This document shows, one piece after another, positions 10,788 through 18,935 of a DNA stretch of 64,000 bases. Numbering within the stretch: the first letter of the stretch is position 1; the number at the start of each line of letters is the position of its first letter. The notes under the pieces were generated by a model. The model was not told where the DNA came from. It saw only the letters and a list, made by a program, of their open reading frames with translations, and did no database searches. The stretch comes from Paenarthrobacter aurescens (lineage in GTDB: Bacteria > Actinomycetota > Actinomycetes > Actinomycetales > Micrococcaceae). A program made the translations under genes and the position numbers. The stretch is taken from positions 4,030,001 to 4,094,000 of the forward strand of contig NZ_CP157456.1 in assembly GCF_041549525.1 (NCBI RefSeq). The letters run 5' to 3'.

Positions 10788-11354
10788 ATGTCCAAGAGCA
10801 CTGTTCTTACCCTCGTCGGCAGCCTGCGCGCCGATTCCCACAACAAGAAGCTCGCCGAAGCCATCCAGCTGAACGCACCGGAGAACGTTGACGTGCAGAT
10901 CCACGGCTCGCTGGGCACCATCCCCTTCTACAACGAAGACATCGACGTCGAAGGCCAGGTCCCCGCCGAAGCCGCCGCCCTCCGCGCTGCAGCAGCCGAC
11001 GCCGACACCATCCTGCTCGTCACCCCCGAGCACAACGGCACCATGCCTGCCTCCCTGAAGAACGCCATTGACTGGCTGTCCCGCCCGTTCGGCGCCGGCG
11101 CCCTCTCCGGCAAGCCGACCGCCGTCGTCGGAACCGCCTTTGGCCAGTTCGGTGGCGTGTGGGCCCAGGACGAAGCCCGCAAAGCCGCGGGTATTGCCGG
11201 CGCCAAGGTCCTTGAAGACGTCAAGCTGGCCGTGCCCGGTTCCATGATCCGTTTCGCTGAACTGCACCCGAAGGACGACGCCGAGGTTGTAGAGCAGATC
11301 AAGGCCATCTTCGAGCCGCTCACTGCCGTTCAGGAAGAAGAAGCCGCAGCCTAG
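10788..11354 (+). CDS. NADPH-dependent FMN reductase / NAD(P)H oxidoreductase
   Basis: A 188-residue flavodoxin-fold protein. The family hallmarks are the phosphate loop GSLRADSHNKKLAEA at about residues 10-24 and the flavin-site TPEHNGTMPASLKNAIDW at about 79-96 (the T/SPEYNxSxPxxLKNAIDW signature of the family). Such enzymes use NAD(P)H to reduce FMN, quinones, azo dyes or chromate. SD AAGGAG lies 5-6 bp before ATG. It is divergent from the tetR gene and followed by a strong hairpin, so it is a single-gene unit, presumably induced when TetR is released. Confidence 0.9.
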   Translation: MSKSTVLTLVGSLRADSHNKKLAEAIQLNAPENVDVQIHGSLGTIPFYNEDIDVEGQVPAEAAALRAAAADADTILLVTPEHNGTMPASLKNAIDWLSRPFGAGALSGKPTAVVGTAFGQFGGVWAQDEARKAAGIAGAKVLEDVKLAVPGSMIRFAELHPKDDAEVVEQIKAIFEPLTAVQEEEAAA

Positions 11355-11368
11355 CCCTCCCGCTTCTG

Positions 11369-11401
11369 ATGCCCCCGTTCCGCTTTCTGCGGGGCGGGGG
11401 C
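11369..11401 (+). terminator. Hairpin terminator after the FMN reductase gene
   Basis: TGCCCCCG...CCGC pairs with GCGG...CGGGGGCA around a TTTCT loop, 15 bp after the stop codon. It has a GC-rich stem and no long U-tract. Confidence 0.75.
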
Positions 11402-11536
11402 ATTCGCGTTCCTGCCTGGTTTTGGGGCCGGCGTGATCAACTCTTGTCCGAACCGTCACCGTAACGGCATGTTGTGTTCGGCCGCCCCGTCCTAACGTTG
11501 GAGATACAGGTGGACGGACAGGAGCGCGGGGCTGTC

Positions 11537-12352
11537 ATGCATGCCGGACGGGGACCACAAAGTGTCACGACGATCACCGCTGCCTGCCTCATTTTTGGCT
11601 TGTGGGTGGCTGGTTGCACGCCCGCACCTTCCGGGACCTCCGATCCAGGCTCCTTACCCACGGTTTCCATAGCTCCCCGCACCCCACCGGCCAGCACCGC
11701 GCCCACCACATCCGTCCCCGCTGCGCCGGACCCCGTCCCTTCCGTTCCTCCCCCAACAAACTCCGGCACTCCATCCGTTGCGGTACCCGCTGCGCCACCC
11801 TCGCCGGCAGCACCCACTCCCGCTCCTTCAAGCACACCGTCCCCGGCGCCCGCCACACAGCCAGCCACGGTGCTTGAACCTTCACCCCGGCCCGGCACCA
11901 GCGCCCCTGAACCAACAGCCACGCCCACGGTCATTCCCGTGGATGCCGAAAACATAGGACCAGCCGTGTACTACGTGGCGATCGACGACGGCGGCGCCCG
12001 CGGTGTGCGCTTTGGCTGCAACGACAGTTTGGTCCCCGTCAGGGGCGTAGCCACCCCCGGCGATCCGCTGTCCGTGGCCCTGAGCCGCCTGCTGGAGACC
12101 GGAATGCCGGTGGACAGCGATGCAGCGCTCTACGATGCCCTGGCGAATTCTTCACTGCGCTACCTCTCCGGTTACATGAGCGGGGCAACGGTGGTGGTGA
12201 ACCTCAGCGGGTCACTCCGGCCCGGGGGCGTATGCGACATTCCACGGATCCAAGCGCAGTTGACGCAGACCATAGTGCAGGCCAGTGGCGCGTCCCGTGC
12301 CGAGATCTACGTGAACGGCCGGACATTGACGGAGGCCCTGAGCGTGCGTTGA
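11537..12352 (+). CDS. GerMN-domain lipoprotein
   Basis: Started at ATG 11537 (SD AGGAG 12 bp upstream), it gives 271 residues. Residues 1-27 are a lipoprotein signal ending in the lipobox VAGC. About 30-130 is an extracellular Pro/Ala/Thr/Ser-rich spacer. About 135-271 matches the GerMN fold: a strand-rich domain with VYYVAIDDGG, PLSVALSRLLETG, a Ser-Gly-Tyr segment and VVNLSGSLRPGG. GerMN domains occur in spore germination proteins and in actinobacterial lipoproteins such as LpqB, where they act at the envelope. An upstream in-frame ATG at 11474 would add 21 residues before the signal and is less likely. The function is otherwise unknown. Confidence 0.75.
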   Translation: MHAGRGPQSVTTITAACLIFGLWVAGCTPAPSGTSDPGSLPTVSIAPRTPPASTAPTTSVPAAPDPVPSVPPPTNSGTPSVAVPAAPPSPAAPTPAPSSTPSPAPATQPATVLEPSPRPGTSAPEPTATPTVIPVDAENIGPAVYYVAIDDGGARGVRFGCNDSLVPVRGVATPGDPLSVALSRLLETGMPVDSDAALYDALANSSLRYLSGYMSGATVVVNLSGSLRPGGVCDIPRIQAQLTQTIVQASGASRAEIYVNGRTLTEALSVR

Positions 12353-12438
12353 TGCGTGTGTTTTCCGTGGTTGGCCCGCATATAAGTCGCTGCCCAGCAA
12401 CGGAATTGCGGGTTGGGGACGTGGCTCAGGACGGTGGC

Positions 12439-12978
12439 CTACGCCGTTGAGATCGCCAGCACCCTTCGGAGCGCCCACGCCACACGCAGCAGGGCCAGGA
12501 TGGAAGCGAAGGTCAACACAAACACCATGGCCTCAGGAATCCACAAGCCGGTGAGGGCATCTCCTTCCAGGACCACAGTGACCAACGCAGCCACCACCAA
12601 CAAGCCCAGCCCCGGGATGGCAAACAGGAACACCTCGCCAATCTGGCGACGATGAGCGGCGGACAGTTTCTCCAAGGGAAGTTCCTGCTGGCCCGGCGGA
12701 GCCTTCTTTCCCAGCACATTGATCAGCATGGACACACTGGTGAGCGTCAAACCGGCCGTTGCTCCGGCCAAGGTTGCAAGCGTCTGGAACAGGGTCCGCC
12801 GCGCGCCGGGATCCGCGGCCTCCAGCATCAGCGGTTGCCGGGCAAGCAAGGCTATCCCCAACCAGAGCAGGACAGCAGCGGCAGCCCAGGCGAAATCTGC
12901 GCCGGGATGCAACAGGAACCAACGCCGCAAGGTCCTGCGGCGCCCGGTCCGTTGGACGTCAACCTCGTACAAGCTCAT
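12439..12978 (-). CDS. Small polytopic membrane protein paired with the next gene
   Basis: 179 residues from ATG 12978, whose start lies 20 bp inside the upstream gene. A basic N-terminus (RTGRRRTLRRW) precedes about four membrane helices: about 30-48, 63-92, 112-137 and 148-168, with a short cytoplasmic loop containing KKAPPGQQELPLEKL between helices 2 and 3. I know no named family. The overlap with the soluble protein gene upstream argues that the two are made together, perhaps as a cytosolic sensor with a membrane partner. That is inference from gene order. Confidence 0.7.
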   Translation of the reverse strand: MSLYEVDVQRTGRRRTLRRWFLLHPGADFAWAAAAVLLWLGIALLARQPLMLEAADPGARRTLFQTLATLAGATAGLTLTSVSMLINVLGKKAPPGQQELPLEKLSAAHRRQIGEVFLFAIPGLGLLVVAALVTVVLEGDALTGLWIPEAMVFVLTFASILALLRVAWALRRVLAISTA

Positions 12979-14032
12979 GGCCAGCACCGCCTTGGCTCTC
13001 CCCGGCCGGTTGAGTTGCTCTGTCAGCGCTCTGTTCCCCTTGCGCGGAACTCTCCACAGCGGCCGCAAGAGCCGCCCTGACGGTAGCCATTCCCCCGGCC
13101 ACGATGTCCGGCACCAGAGCTGAATCCGCCGAGCCTTTGATGTCCGGCAAGGTCCTGGCAAAGAATGACTCGTTGTCCCTGGCTTGTTTGTTGAGGATGC
13201 TGATGGCTTCTGCCGTGGATTTTTGAGGATCGTTGAAAACGTCCGGGTCCACTTCGATGTGCGAGATGAACCGCTCCTTGAGAAGGTCCACAACCTCGCG
13301 GTCCCCGGTCAGGGAGTCCTTGCCCTCAGCCACCACGTAATCGAAGTGTTCCACCGACCCGGCCCTGCGGAAGAGGTCAATCAATTGCTGGATGCGGTCC
13401 CTGATGCGTTGCTTGTCCTCGGCCTTGCCGGACCGACCCACGCTCAAGGAAATGCGGAACGTACCTTCATTCATGAGCCGTGAAGCGCTGTCCAGGACAT
13501 CAGCCCATTCGCCCTCCATGAGCTTCCCGGACAGGCGTTCGGCAGGAAGCGCGAACTCGAAACGGCTTACCTCCAACCGGGTCAGGATTTCCTCGATGTC
13601 CTCCCGGACAACCGGGACCAGGCTTGGCTCAAGCCCCAGCATCCCCTCAAGGTACTCGCCCATCCTTGACGCGCGGGGGCCGTTTCCGCTGGTCAGCACA
13701 GCTATGACATTGCGCTTCAGGAAGGCAAAATACGTGGTCTCCAGCAGATGGTCCCCCGGAGCCAGTGGCAGGGGTTTGCGCCTGCCCAGAGCATCACCGA
13801 CGCTGGGGAGATTGGTGTCCCGGACCCGGTCCAGGAGCAGCACGGGATGCGGCGATGATGCCACCGCCTGGGCGAGCAACACCGTGCCGTCTCCACTGGT
13901 GAAGTGCCTGTCCGTGCCGGCATCCTGAGCTTTCTTCAGTACTTCGGCCACGCGGCGCGCCGGAAACGGGCGGCTGAGCTCCTCGCCGTTCAGCTGCTCG
14001 ATCCGCCAGAACTGCACACTGCGCCTCGCCAT
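12959..14032 (-). CDS. Soluble protein of unknown function (DUF6731-like pattern)
   Basis: A 357-residue protein with no signal or membrane segment, apart from a low-complexity Ala/Gly/Gln/Glu-rich tail (about 325-357). The N-terminus RRSVQFWRIEQL, the central LETTYFAFLKRNVIAVLTSGNGPRASR block and the IEVDPDVFNDP segment recall small families found near mobile or defence genes (DUF6731 or DUF4747 style), but I cannot confirm membership by eye. No catalytic motif is obvious. The gene overlaps a four-helix membrane protein gene by 20 bp. A two-gene soluble/membrane unit of this kind could be a defence or stress device; base composition is like the neighbours. Confidence 0.7.
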   Translation of the reverse strand: MARRSVQFWRIEQLNGEELSRPFPARRVAEVLKKAQDAGTDRHFTSGDGTVLLAQAVASSPHPVLLLDRVRDTNLPSVGDALGRRKPLPLAPGDHLLETTYFAFLKRNVIAVLTSGNGPRASRMGEYLEGMLGLEPSLVPVVREDIEEILTRLEVSRFEFALPAERLSGKLMEGEWADVLDSASRLMNEGTFRISLSVGRSGKAEDKQRIRDRIQQLIDLFRRAGSVEHFDYVVAEGKDSLTGDREVVDLLKERFISHIEVDPDVFNDPQKSTAEAISILNKQARDNESFFARTLPDIKGSADSALVPDIVAGGMATVRAALAAAVESSAQGEQSADRATQPAGESQGGAGHELVRG

Positions 14033-14134
14033 GGATTCTCCCCTCGACTTCCGTGACCCACGCTATGGGCGAGGTCTGACATTAAAGGCAAGTGCCGCCG
14101 TCGTGCCTGAACTTTCCTTGCGGCCAGCGCAAGG

Positions 14135-14983
14135 TCACAGGCTGTATTTGGGCCCCGGAGCGAACAGCGAATCCATCTCGTCGTGGCTTCGTGTGCCGGC
14201 CAACCCGGCCCAATTGCCGTCCCCGAGGATTTCCTTGGCCACCCGAGCCACCTTGGCATACGCCGCTTTGGCAGTGTTGCCACCTATGCTGACACGCCGC
14301 ACACCGGCGTCGTGCAATTCCAAAGGTGAGGGCGCACCAACTCCTGCCAAGGCGTTGAGCGGCGCGGGAATCCGGTTGGACAGCTCGTGCAGGACATGCA
14401 AATCCACCACGCCGGGGACGAAGATTCCGTCCGCACCGGCCGTCAGGTAGGCCTCTGCCCGCCGCAGGGTCTCATCAAAGGCGGTGTCCGGAAATTGACC
14501 GGACAGGTAGGTGTCGGTGCGGGCGTTGATGAACATCGGTATACCGCGATCGTCAGCGGCGGCGCGGATCAAAGCTATTCGCCTCGATTGTTCGGCCGGA
14601 TCGGTGAGCGGAGACGCCGCGGAGTCTTCAATGTTGATTCCCACAGCGCCCTCGTCCAGAACGGCGTGGACGGTGGCACGCAATTCGTCATCCGTGCGGC
14701 CGTAGCCGGTTTCAATGTCCGCCGTCACCGGCAAGCGGGTTGCCCCCGCGATGCGGCCAAGCGCGGCCATTGCCAAGCCCCATGGCACGTGGTCGCCGTC
14801 CCGGAAACCGAGGCTCCAGGAGACCGCGGAGCTCGAGGTGGCAATCGCAGTGGCACCGGCCTCTTCCACCACCCGGGCTGACGCTGCGTCCCACACGTTC
14901 ACCAACACCAGAGGTGTGGGCCCGGGATCATGAAGCTTGTGGAAGTGTTCGGCCTTGGTCACGGATCCCCGGTGCGCTGTCAT
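14135..14983 (-). CDS. Isocitrate lyase/PEP mutase superfamily protein
   Basis: 282 residues from ATG 14983; an in-frame GTG at 15022 is possible but adds an untypical N-terminus. It is a TIM-barrel of the PEP mutase/isocitrate lyase superfamily: NVWDAASARVVEEAGA near 28-43, the metal-site strand VTADIETGYG near 85-94 (the D-x-E/D motif), NIEDS near 121-125, and a late INARTDTYL strand. Members cleave or rearrange 2-oxo acids or phosphonates (oxaloacetate hydrolase, 2,3-dimethylmalate lyase, carboxyphosphonoenolpyruvate mutase-like). The KKxCGH loop of true isocitrate lyase is absent. The specific substrate is open. It is divergent from an aminotransferase gene across a 110-bp gap holding an inverted repeat. 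Confidence 0.82.
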   Translation of the reverse strand: MTAHRGSVTKAEHFHKLHDPGPTPLVLVNVWDAASARVVEEAGATAIATSSSAVSWSLGFRDGDHVPWGLAMAALGRIAGATRLPVTADIETGYGRTDDELRATVHAVLDEGAVGINIEDSAASPLTDPAEQSRRIALIRAAADDRGIPMFINARTDTYLSGQFPDTAFDETLRRAEAYLTAGADGIFVPGVVDLHVLHELSNRIPAPLNALAGVGAPSPLELHDAGVRRVSIGGNTAKAAYAKVARVAKEILGDGNWAGLAGTRSHDEMDSLFAPGPKYSL

Positions 14984-15054
14984 AGCTACATTCCAGCCCT
15001 TCCCGATCCCGGCGTAAAGCACAGCCCGGGAAAAAGATTGAATTCGAAAACATA

Positions 15055-15070
15055 TGTTGCCTATCCAACA
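15055..15070. promoter_or_regulatory. Inverted repeat TGTTG-N6-CAACA between divergent genes
   Basis: A five-base inverted repeat with a six-base spacer, 24 bp before the GTG start of the aminotransferase gene and in the gap shared with the PEP-mutase-like gene. The location fits an operator. No regulator gene is adjacent, so the binding protein is unknown. Confidence 0.35.
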
Positions 15071-15093
15071 ACATCGAGGAGTATCCTGTCACT

Positions 15094-16401
15094 GTGACCC
15101 ACGAAACATTGGATGCCGGCGCAACGCTGCCCGCTGAAGCCATCGACGCCATTGAGCGGGCCGCCACGGCCGCTCACCCGCACGAGGAACTGTTCTCCGC
15201 GCGGGCTGCCAACATCAAGCAATCCGCTGTGCGGGATGTCTTCGACATCTCCATGCAGCCGGGCCTTGTCTCCCTTGCAGGCGGTAACCCATACCTGCAA
15301 TCGCTGCCCTTGGACCAGCTCGGGCAGACCGCCGCCAGGATCATCGCCGAAGAAGGCATGACCGCCCTGCAGTATGGCGGAGGCCAGGGCACCGAAGAGC
15401 TCCGCGAGCAAATATGCACCATCATGGCGGCCGAAGGAATCACTGACGCCCGCCCCGAGAACATTGTGATCACCGCAGGATCGCAGTCCGCGCAGGATGT
15501 TGCCACCAAGGTCTTCTGCAACCCGGGCGACGTGGTCCTGGTGGAAAACCCAACGTACGTGGGTGCCCTGAATACGTTCGAGGCCTACCAGGTTCAGGTG
15601 GAACCTGTGGAAATGGACGACGACGGTTTGGTACCGGAGCTTCTTGAGGCCAGGATCGCGGCGCTCCAGGCCGAGGGGAAGAACATCAAGTTCCTCTACA
15701 CCATCCCCAACTTCAACAACCCCTCCGGGATCACCCTTGCGGAAAACCGCAGGCAGCGGATCGTGAATATATGCCGTGCAGCGAATATTATTGTTCTTGA
15801 GGACAATCCCTACGGGCTCCTCCGCTTCGACGGCCACCCGATCGCCCCGATGCGGGCAGCGAACCCGGACGACGTTATCTACTTGGGCTCGTTCTCCAAG
15901 ATCTTCGCCCCCGGCCTCCGCATCGGCTGGGCCCTGGTTCCCGCGCACCTGCAGCGCCGCTTCTACCTGGCCTCCGAGGCCGTAACCCTTTGCCCGCCTC
16001 CACTGAACCAAATGCTCGTCTCGGCATACCTTCGCGAGTACGACTGGCAGGGCCAGATCGACACTTACCGGACGCTCTACTCCGAGCGTTGCCAGGCTCT
16101 GCTGTCCGCGCTGGACGAGTACATGCCCGCCGGGCTCAGCTGGACACGCCCGGATGGCGGTTTCTTCGTGTGGGTCACCCTGCCCGATGGCGTAGATACC
16201 TACCCCCTGCTCGGAAAGGCCATAGACGCAGGGGTGGTGTTCATCCCCGGCGCGGCGTTCTCCCCGGCAGATGGACCTTCCAACAAGCTCCGCCTCGCGT
16301 TCAGCGCCGTACCGCCGGATACCATAGCCGAAGGCGTCCGCCGCTTGGCCCCTGTCCTGGCGGAAGCCATTGAAGCTACCAATGAAGGAGCACCACAATG
16401 A
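15094..16401 (+). CDS. PLP-dependent class I/II aminotransferase (LysN/MocR-catalytic-domain type)
   Basis: A 435-residue protein starting at GTG with SD GAGGAG upstream. Fold-type I aminotransferase motifs in order: LQYGGGQGTEELREQI, NIVITAGSQSAQDVATK (cofactor phosphate site), TIPNFNNPSG (N that contacts the PLP ring), ILEDNPYGLL with its Asp, and the Schiff-base lysine in GSFSKIFAPGLRIGW. The pattern is that of 2-aminoadipate/aromatic/branched-chain aminotransferases and of the catalytic half of MocR regulators, but there is no helix-turn-helix domain here. It transfers an amino group between an amino acid and a 2-oxo acid; the substrate is not predictable. Its stop overlaps the UspA-like gene start (ATGA). 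Confidence 0.9.
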   Translation: MTHETLDAGATLPAEAIDAIERAATAAHPHEELFSARAANIKQSAVRDVFDISMQPGLVSLAGGNPYLQSLPLDQLGQTAARIIAEEGMTALQYGGGQGTEELREQICTIMAAEGITDARPENIVITAGSQSAQDVATKVFCNPGDVVLVENPTYVGALNTFEAYQVQVEPVEMDDDGLVPELLEARIAALQAEGKNIKFLYTIPNFNNPSGITLAENRRQRIVNICRAANIIVLEDNPYGLLRFDGHPIAPMRAANPDDVIYLGSFSKIFAPGLRIGWALVPAHLQRRFYLASEAVTLCPPPLNQMLVSAYLREYDWQGQIDTYRTLYSERCQALLSALDEYMPAGLSWTRPDGGFFVWVTLPDGVDTYPLLGKAIDAGVVFIPGAAFSPADGPSNKLRLAFSAVPPDTIAEGVRRLAPVLAEAIEATNEGAPQ

Positions 16402-16826
16402 CCGGAGTTGTGATCGTCGGAGTAGACGGCAGCGAGACCGCAATGAGGGCAGCGCAGGCTGCCCAGCAGTTGGCGATCGGCCTCGGAGCCAGCCTTCGCG
16501 TGGTGAGCGCCTTCGACAGCAACCGCACAGAGGTTGTTGAAATCGGCACGGACAAGTGGATTGTCTCCGACGCCGCAGAAGCTGAAGCCGTAGCCCGCGC
16601 TGTAGCCGAACGTCTCGCTGATGACCGCCTTGAGGTGACCTACTCCGCAGCCCGCGGCAAGCCCGGGGAAGCCCTGGTCAAGGAAGCCGAGGTACAGGAG
16701 GCCCGCCTGATCGTGGTGGGTAATCGTCGCATGCAGGGCTTGGGCCGCGTACTGGGAAGCGTAGCCAACACCGTGGCGCACACGGCGCCCTGTGATGTGT
16801 ACATCGCCAAGACCGACCAGCCTTAG
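16398..16826 (+). CDS. Universal stress protein (UspA family), single domain
   Basis: A 142-residue protein, the usual size for one Usp domain. The N-terminal strand VVIVGVDGSE and the C-terminal ATP-binding loop VVGNRRMQGLGRVLGSVAN (G-2x-G-9x-G-S) point to an ATP-binding Usp, ending with the typical CDVYI strand. It is translationally coupled by a 4-bp overlap to the aminotransferase. It is a cytoplasmic stress protein of unknown partner, and a hairpin follows. Confidence 0.93.
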   Translation: MTGVVIVGVDGSETAMRAAQAAQQLAIGLGASLRVVSAFDSNRTEVVEIGTDKWIVSDAAEAEAVARAVAERLADDRLEVTYSAARGKPGEALVKEAEVQEARLIVVGNRRMQGLGRVLGSVANTVAHTAPCDVYIAKTDQP

Positions 16827-16843
16827 AGCGAGCTGAGTCACGC

Positions 16844-16869
16844 CGCCGGGTGGGGAGTCTCACCCGGCG
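16844..16869 (+). terminator. Hairpin terminator after the UspA gene
   Basis: CGCCGGGTG (16844-16852) pairs perfectly with CACCCGGCG (16861-16869), followed by TTT-containing sequence, 18 bp past the stop. Confidence 0.75.
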
Positions 16870-16971
16870 TTTGGCGTCTTTTGGGCAGGATCCCCGAAGT
16901 CATCGTTATAAAATCGAGATGCCCCCAATGGCGCGAGCCACCTCCATTCACTGACTTCAGGGGATCATTTC

Positions 16972-17310
16972 TTGCTTACTTTGCAGCCGCGCCAGCGCGT
17001 GGGACACGACATCCTGCTTGCCCGCCACGGCAACCACATCAGCACCATGCGCTACGACCGCAGCAATGATCGCATCATTGCCATGCTCGACGACGGCTCC
17101 TGGGACAGCGCGCCCAACATGATCTCCCCCACCCTGGAGATGCCCGAAACAATCGGCAGCGTCTTCCGCAAGGATTGGCGCTTCCTGTCCGTGGCCTGCG
17201 TCGCCATGGTCACAGTAGCCGCCGTCGCCATGGGCATCAGCGTTGAGATGGCAAACCACATGTCGACGACGGAACTTCAGGCGCTGCTGGTCAGTTACCC
17301 GGCGTTTTAG
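16972..17310 (+). CDS. Small protein with one C-terminal membrane helix
   Basis: 112 residues from TTG 16972, supported by SD AGGGG eight bases upstream; ATG 17047 is an alternative. The cytoplasmic part contains a strand-like HDILLARHGNHISTMRYD segment. One hydrophobic helix (about 70-92, LSVACVAMVTVAAVAMGI) follows, then a short tail. No family is recognised. It is monocistronic, and its stop overlaps the stop of the convergent permease gene. Confidence 0.6.
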   Translation: MLTLQPRQRVGHDILLARHGNHISTMRYDRSNDRIIAMLDDGSWDSAPNMISPTLEMPETIGSVFRKDWRFLSVACVAMVTVAAVAMGISVEMANHMSTTELQALLVSYPAF

Positions 17311-18722
17311 TCCTCTTCGCGCTCCCCGGGCTTAGGTGCTGCCGGAACCGGCGCCTCCTCGGCCACCATGCCGTCGTCGAAGTTCAGAGCCACCTGCCCT
17401 CCCGCTTTTCGGCGGCGCAGCAGGAGAATCACAGCTCCCACGCCGAGCCATGCGGCGCCCAGCAAATAGGTGAACCAGGCCAAGGAAGTCCACAGCCAGG
17501 CGATGAACGCGAAGCCCAGCAAGGGCATCATCATGTTCCGCACCGCCCCCGCTGTTCCCCGCTTCCGCAGGTCGAAGAAGACCACCTTGATGGTTGCAAG
17601 ATTCACCACCGCGAAAGCAACCAAGGCCCCGAAGTTGATCATGTACACCGCTTGTTCCAAGGTGATGACGAGGGCGATCAGGGACACGGCAGAGACGAGC
17701 ATCGCTGCGACATAGGGCGTCCTGAACCGGGGGTGCAGCCTCGCCAGGGCACCGGGAAGAATCCGGTCCCTGCCCATGGCAAAGATGACACGGCTCACGC
17801 TCATCTGGGCGGCAGTGCCGCAAAGAACCAAGCCACCAAGGTTCACAATGACGAACACCACCATAAGCACGTCACCTCCGGCGCGCTGCATGAGTTCAGT
17901 TCCTGCGGCATCGAGGTTGGCGATGGATCTCCAATCTGGTGCGATCAGGCTTCCCGCCACCGAAAACAAGGTGTAGCCCAAACCAGCAAACAGCGTGGAC
18001 AAGATGATGCCCCGCGGAACATCGCGCCGGGGGTTGCGCGCCTCCTCAGAGAGTGTGGAAACGCCGTCAAATCCCAAAAAGGCAAAGGCCACAATGGCTG
18101 CGGCCGCCATGACGGGCGCCACCCCGCCCTCCCCCAAACTCAGGGGCCTGGCCAGATTCTCGAAGGACAGGTCCGGGGCATTGACCACAGCCAGCACCAG
18201 GAACACCAGGATCACCAGCACCGAGGCCGACACCACCACGATGTTCATCTTCTTGATCCACGCAACGCCAATCACACTGAAAAGTCCCACCACCAACAGA
18301 CAGAGCAGGACTCCCAGCTGCGGCGGAATGACGGGCACCAGGCTGTTGAGATACAGGCCGAAAAGCAGGAAATTCACCATTGGCAAGAACAAATAGTCCA
18401 GCATCATGGCCCAACCAACCATGAACCCCACGGGGCTGCCAAAAGCCCGCGAAGCATATGCGTAGGCTCCCCCGGTCACCGGGACGTGCTTGGCCATCTG
18501 CCCGTAGCTGTGCGCGGTGAACAGCATCGCCACCAGGGCAGCAAGATATGCTGCCGGCAAATGCCCGTCACTGATCTCGGTTCCGGCCCCGTAGACCGCC
18601 ACCACGGACAGGATGCCCATGGAAGTCAGTCCGAAGGCGATGAGTGATGGTAAACCCAGGACGCGTTTTAGCTGGGGGGCCGCTTGGACGCCATCCAATG
18701 CACTTCTTCCGGTGATGGTCAT
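17307..18722 (-). CDS. APC-superfamily amino acid/amine permease
   Basis: 471 residues from ATG 18722, chosen because GAGGAG stands eight bases upstream. An upstream in-frame start would add 152 residues with no resemblance. The N-terminal LGLPSLIAFGLTSM and the following gly-rich helix with YG are typical of APC carriers. About 12 membrane helices are evident, with the helix-5/6 signature FLGFDGVSTLSEEARNPRRD characteristic of the family. It imports an amino acid, polyamine or related compound by cation symport. It is divergent from a CodA-type amidohydrolase, so a nitrogen-containing substrate feeding that enzyme is likely (inference). Confidence 0.9.
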   Translation of the reverse strand: MTITGRSALDGVQAAPQLKRVLGLPSLIAFGLTSMGILSVVAVYGAGTEISDGHLPAAYLAALVAMLFTAHSYGQMAKHVPVTGGAYAYASRAFGSPVGFMVGWAMMLDYLFLPMVNFLLFGLYLNSLVPVIPPQLGVLLCLLVVGLFSVIGVAWIKKMNIVVVSASVLVILVFLVLAVVNAPDLSFENLARPLSLGEGGVAPVMAAAAIVAFAFLGFDGVSTLSEEARNPRRDVPRGIILSTLFAGLGYTLFSVAGSLIAPDWRSIANLDAAGTELMQRAGGDVLMVVFVIVNLGGLVLCGTAAQMSVSRVIFAMGRDRILPGALARLHPRFRTPYVAAMLVSAVSLIALVITLEQAVYMINFGALVAFAVVNLATIKVVFFDLRKRGTAGAVRNMMMPLLGFAFIAWLWTSLAWFTYLLGAAWLGVGAVILLLRRRKAGGQVALNFDDGMVAEEAPVPAAPKPGEREED

Positions 18723-18802
18723 GGGGTTCTCCTCGATGCGATCTGTGTCACATAAATGAATGCTGCTCATTAGAGTAAGCGCCGCCAGAGTCGGTGTACA
18801 GC

Positions 18803-18909
18803 TTTTGGTATCCCAAATATTTAATACGACTTTGGTGCTTTGACCCGGATGCTTGCATCTGCTCACTTTATGACTGTAGCTTCTGCGACCGCTAGAGTTT
18901 TGGTATACC
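18803..18909. promoter_or_regulatory. Two TTTTGGTATNCC sites between permease and amidohydrolase
   Basis: TTTTGGTATCCC at 18803-18814, with a five-base inverted repeat TTTGG/CCAAA, and TTTTGGTATACC at 18898-18909 are direct copies 95 bp apart in the divergent gap. The second lies 27 bp before the amidohydrolase start. Both could be bound by one regulator controlling both genes. No regulator gene is adjacent. Confidence 0.45.
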
Positions 18910-18935
18910 TGTTGCGGATACTGAAAGGGATTTGC

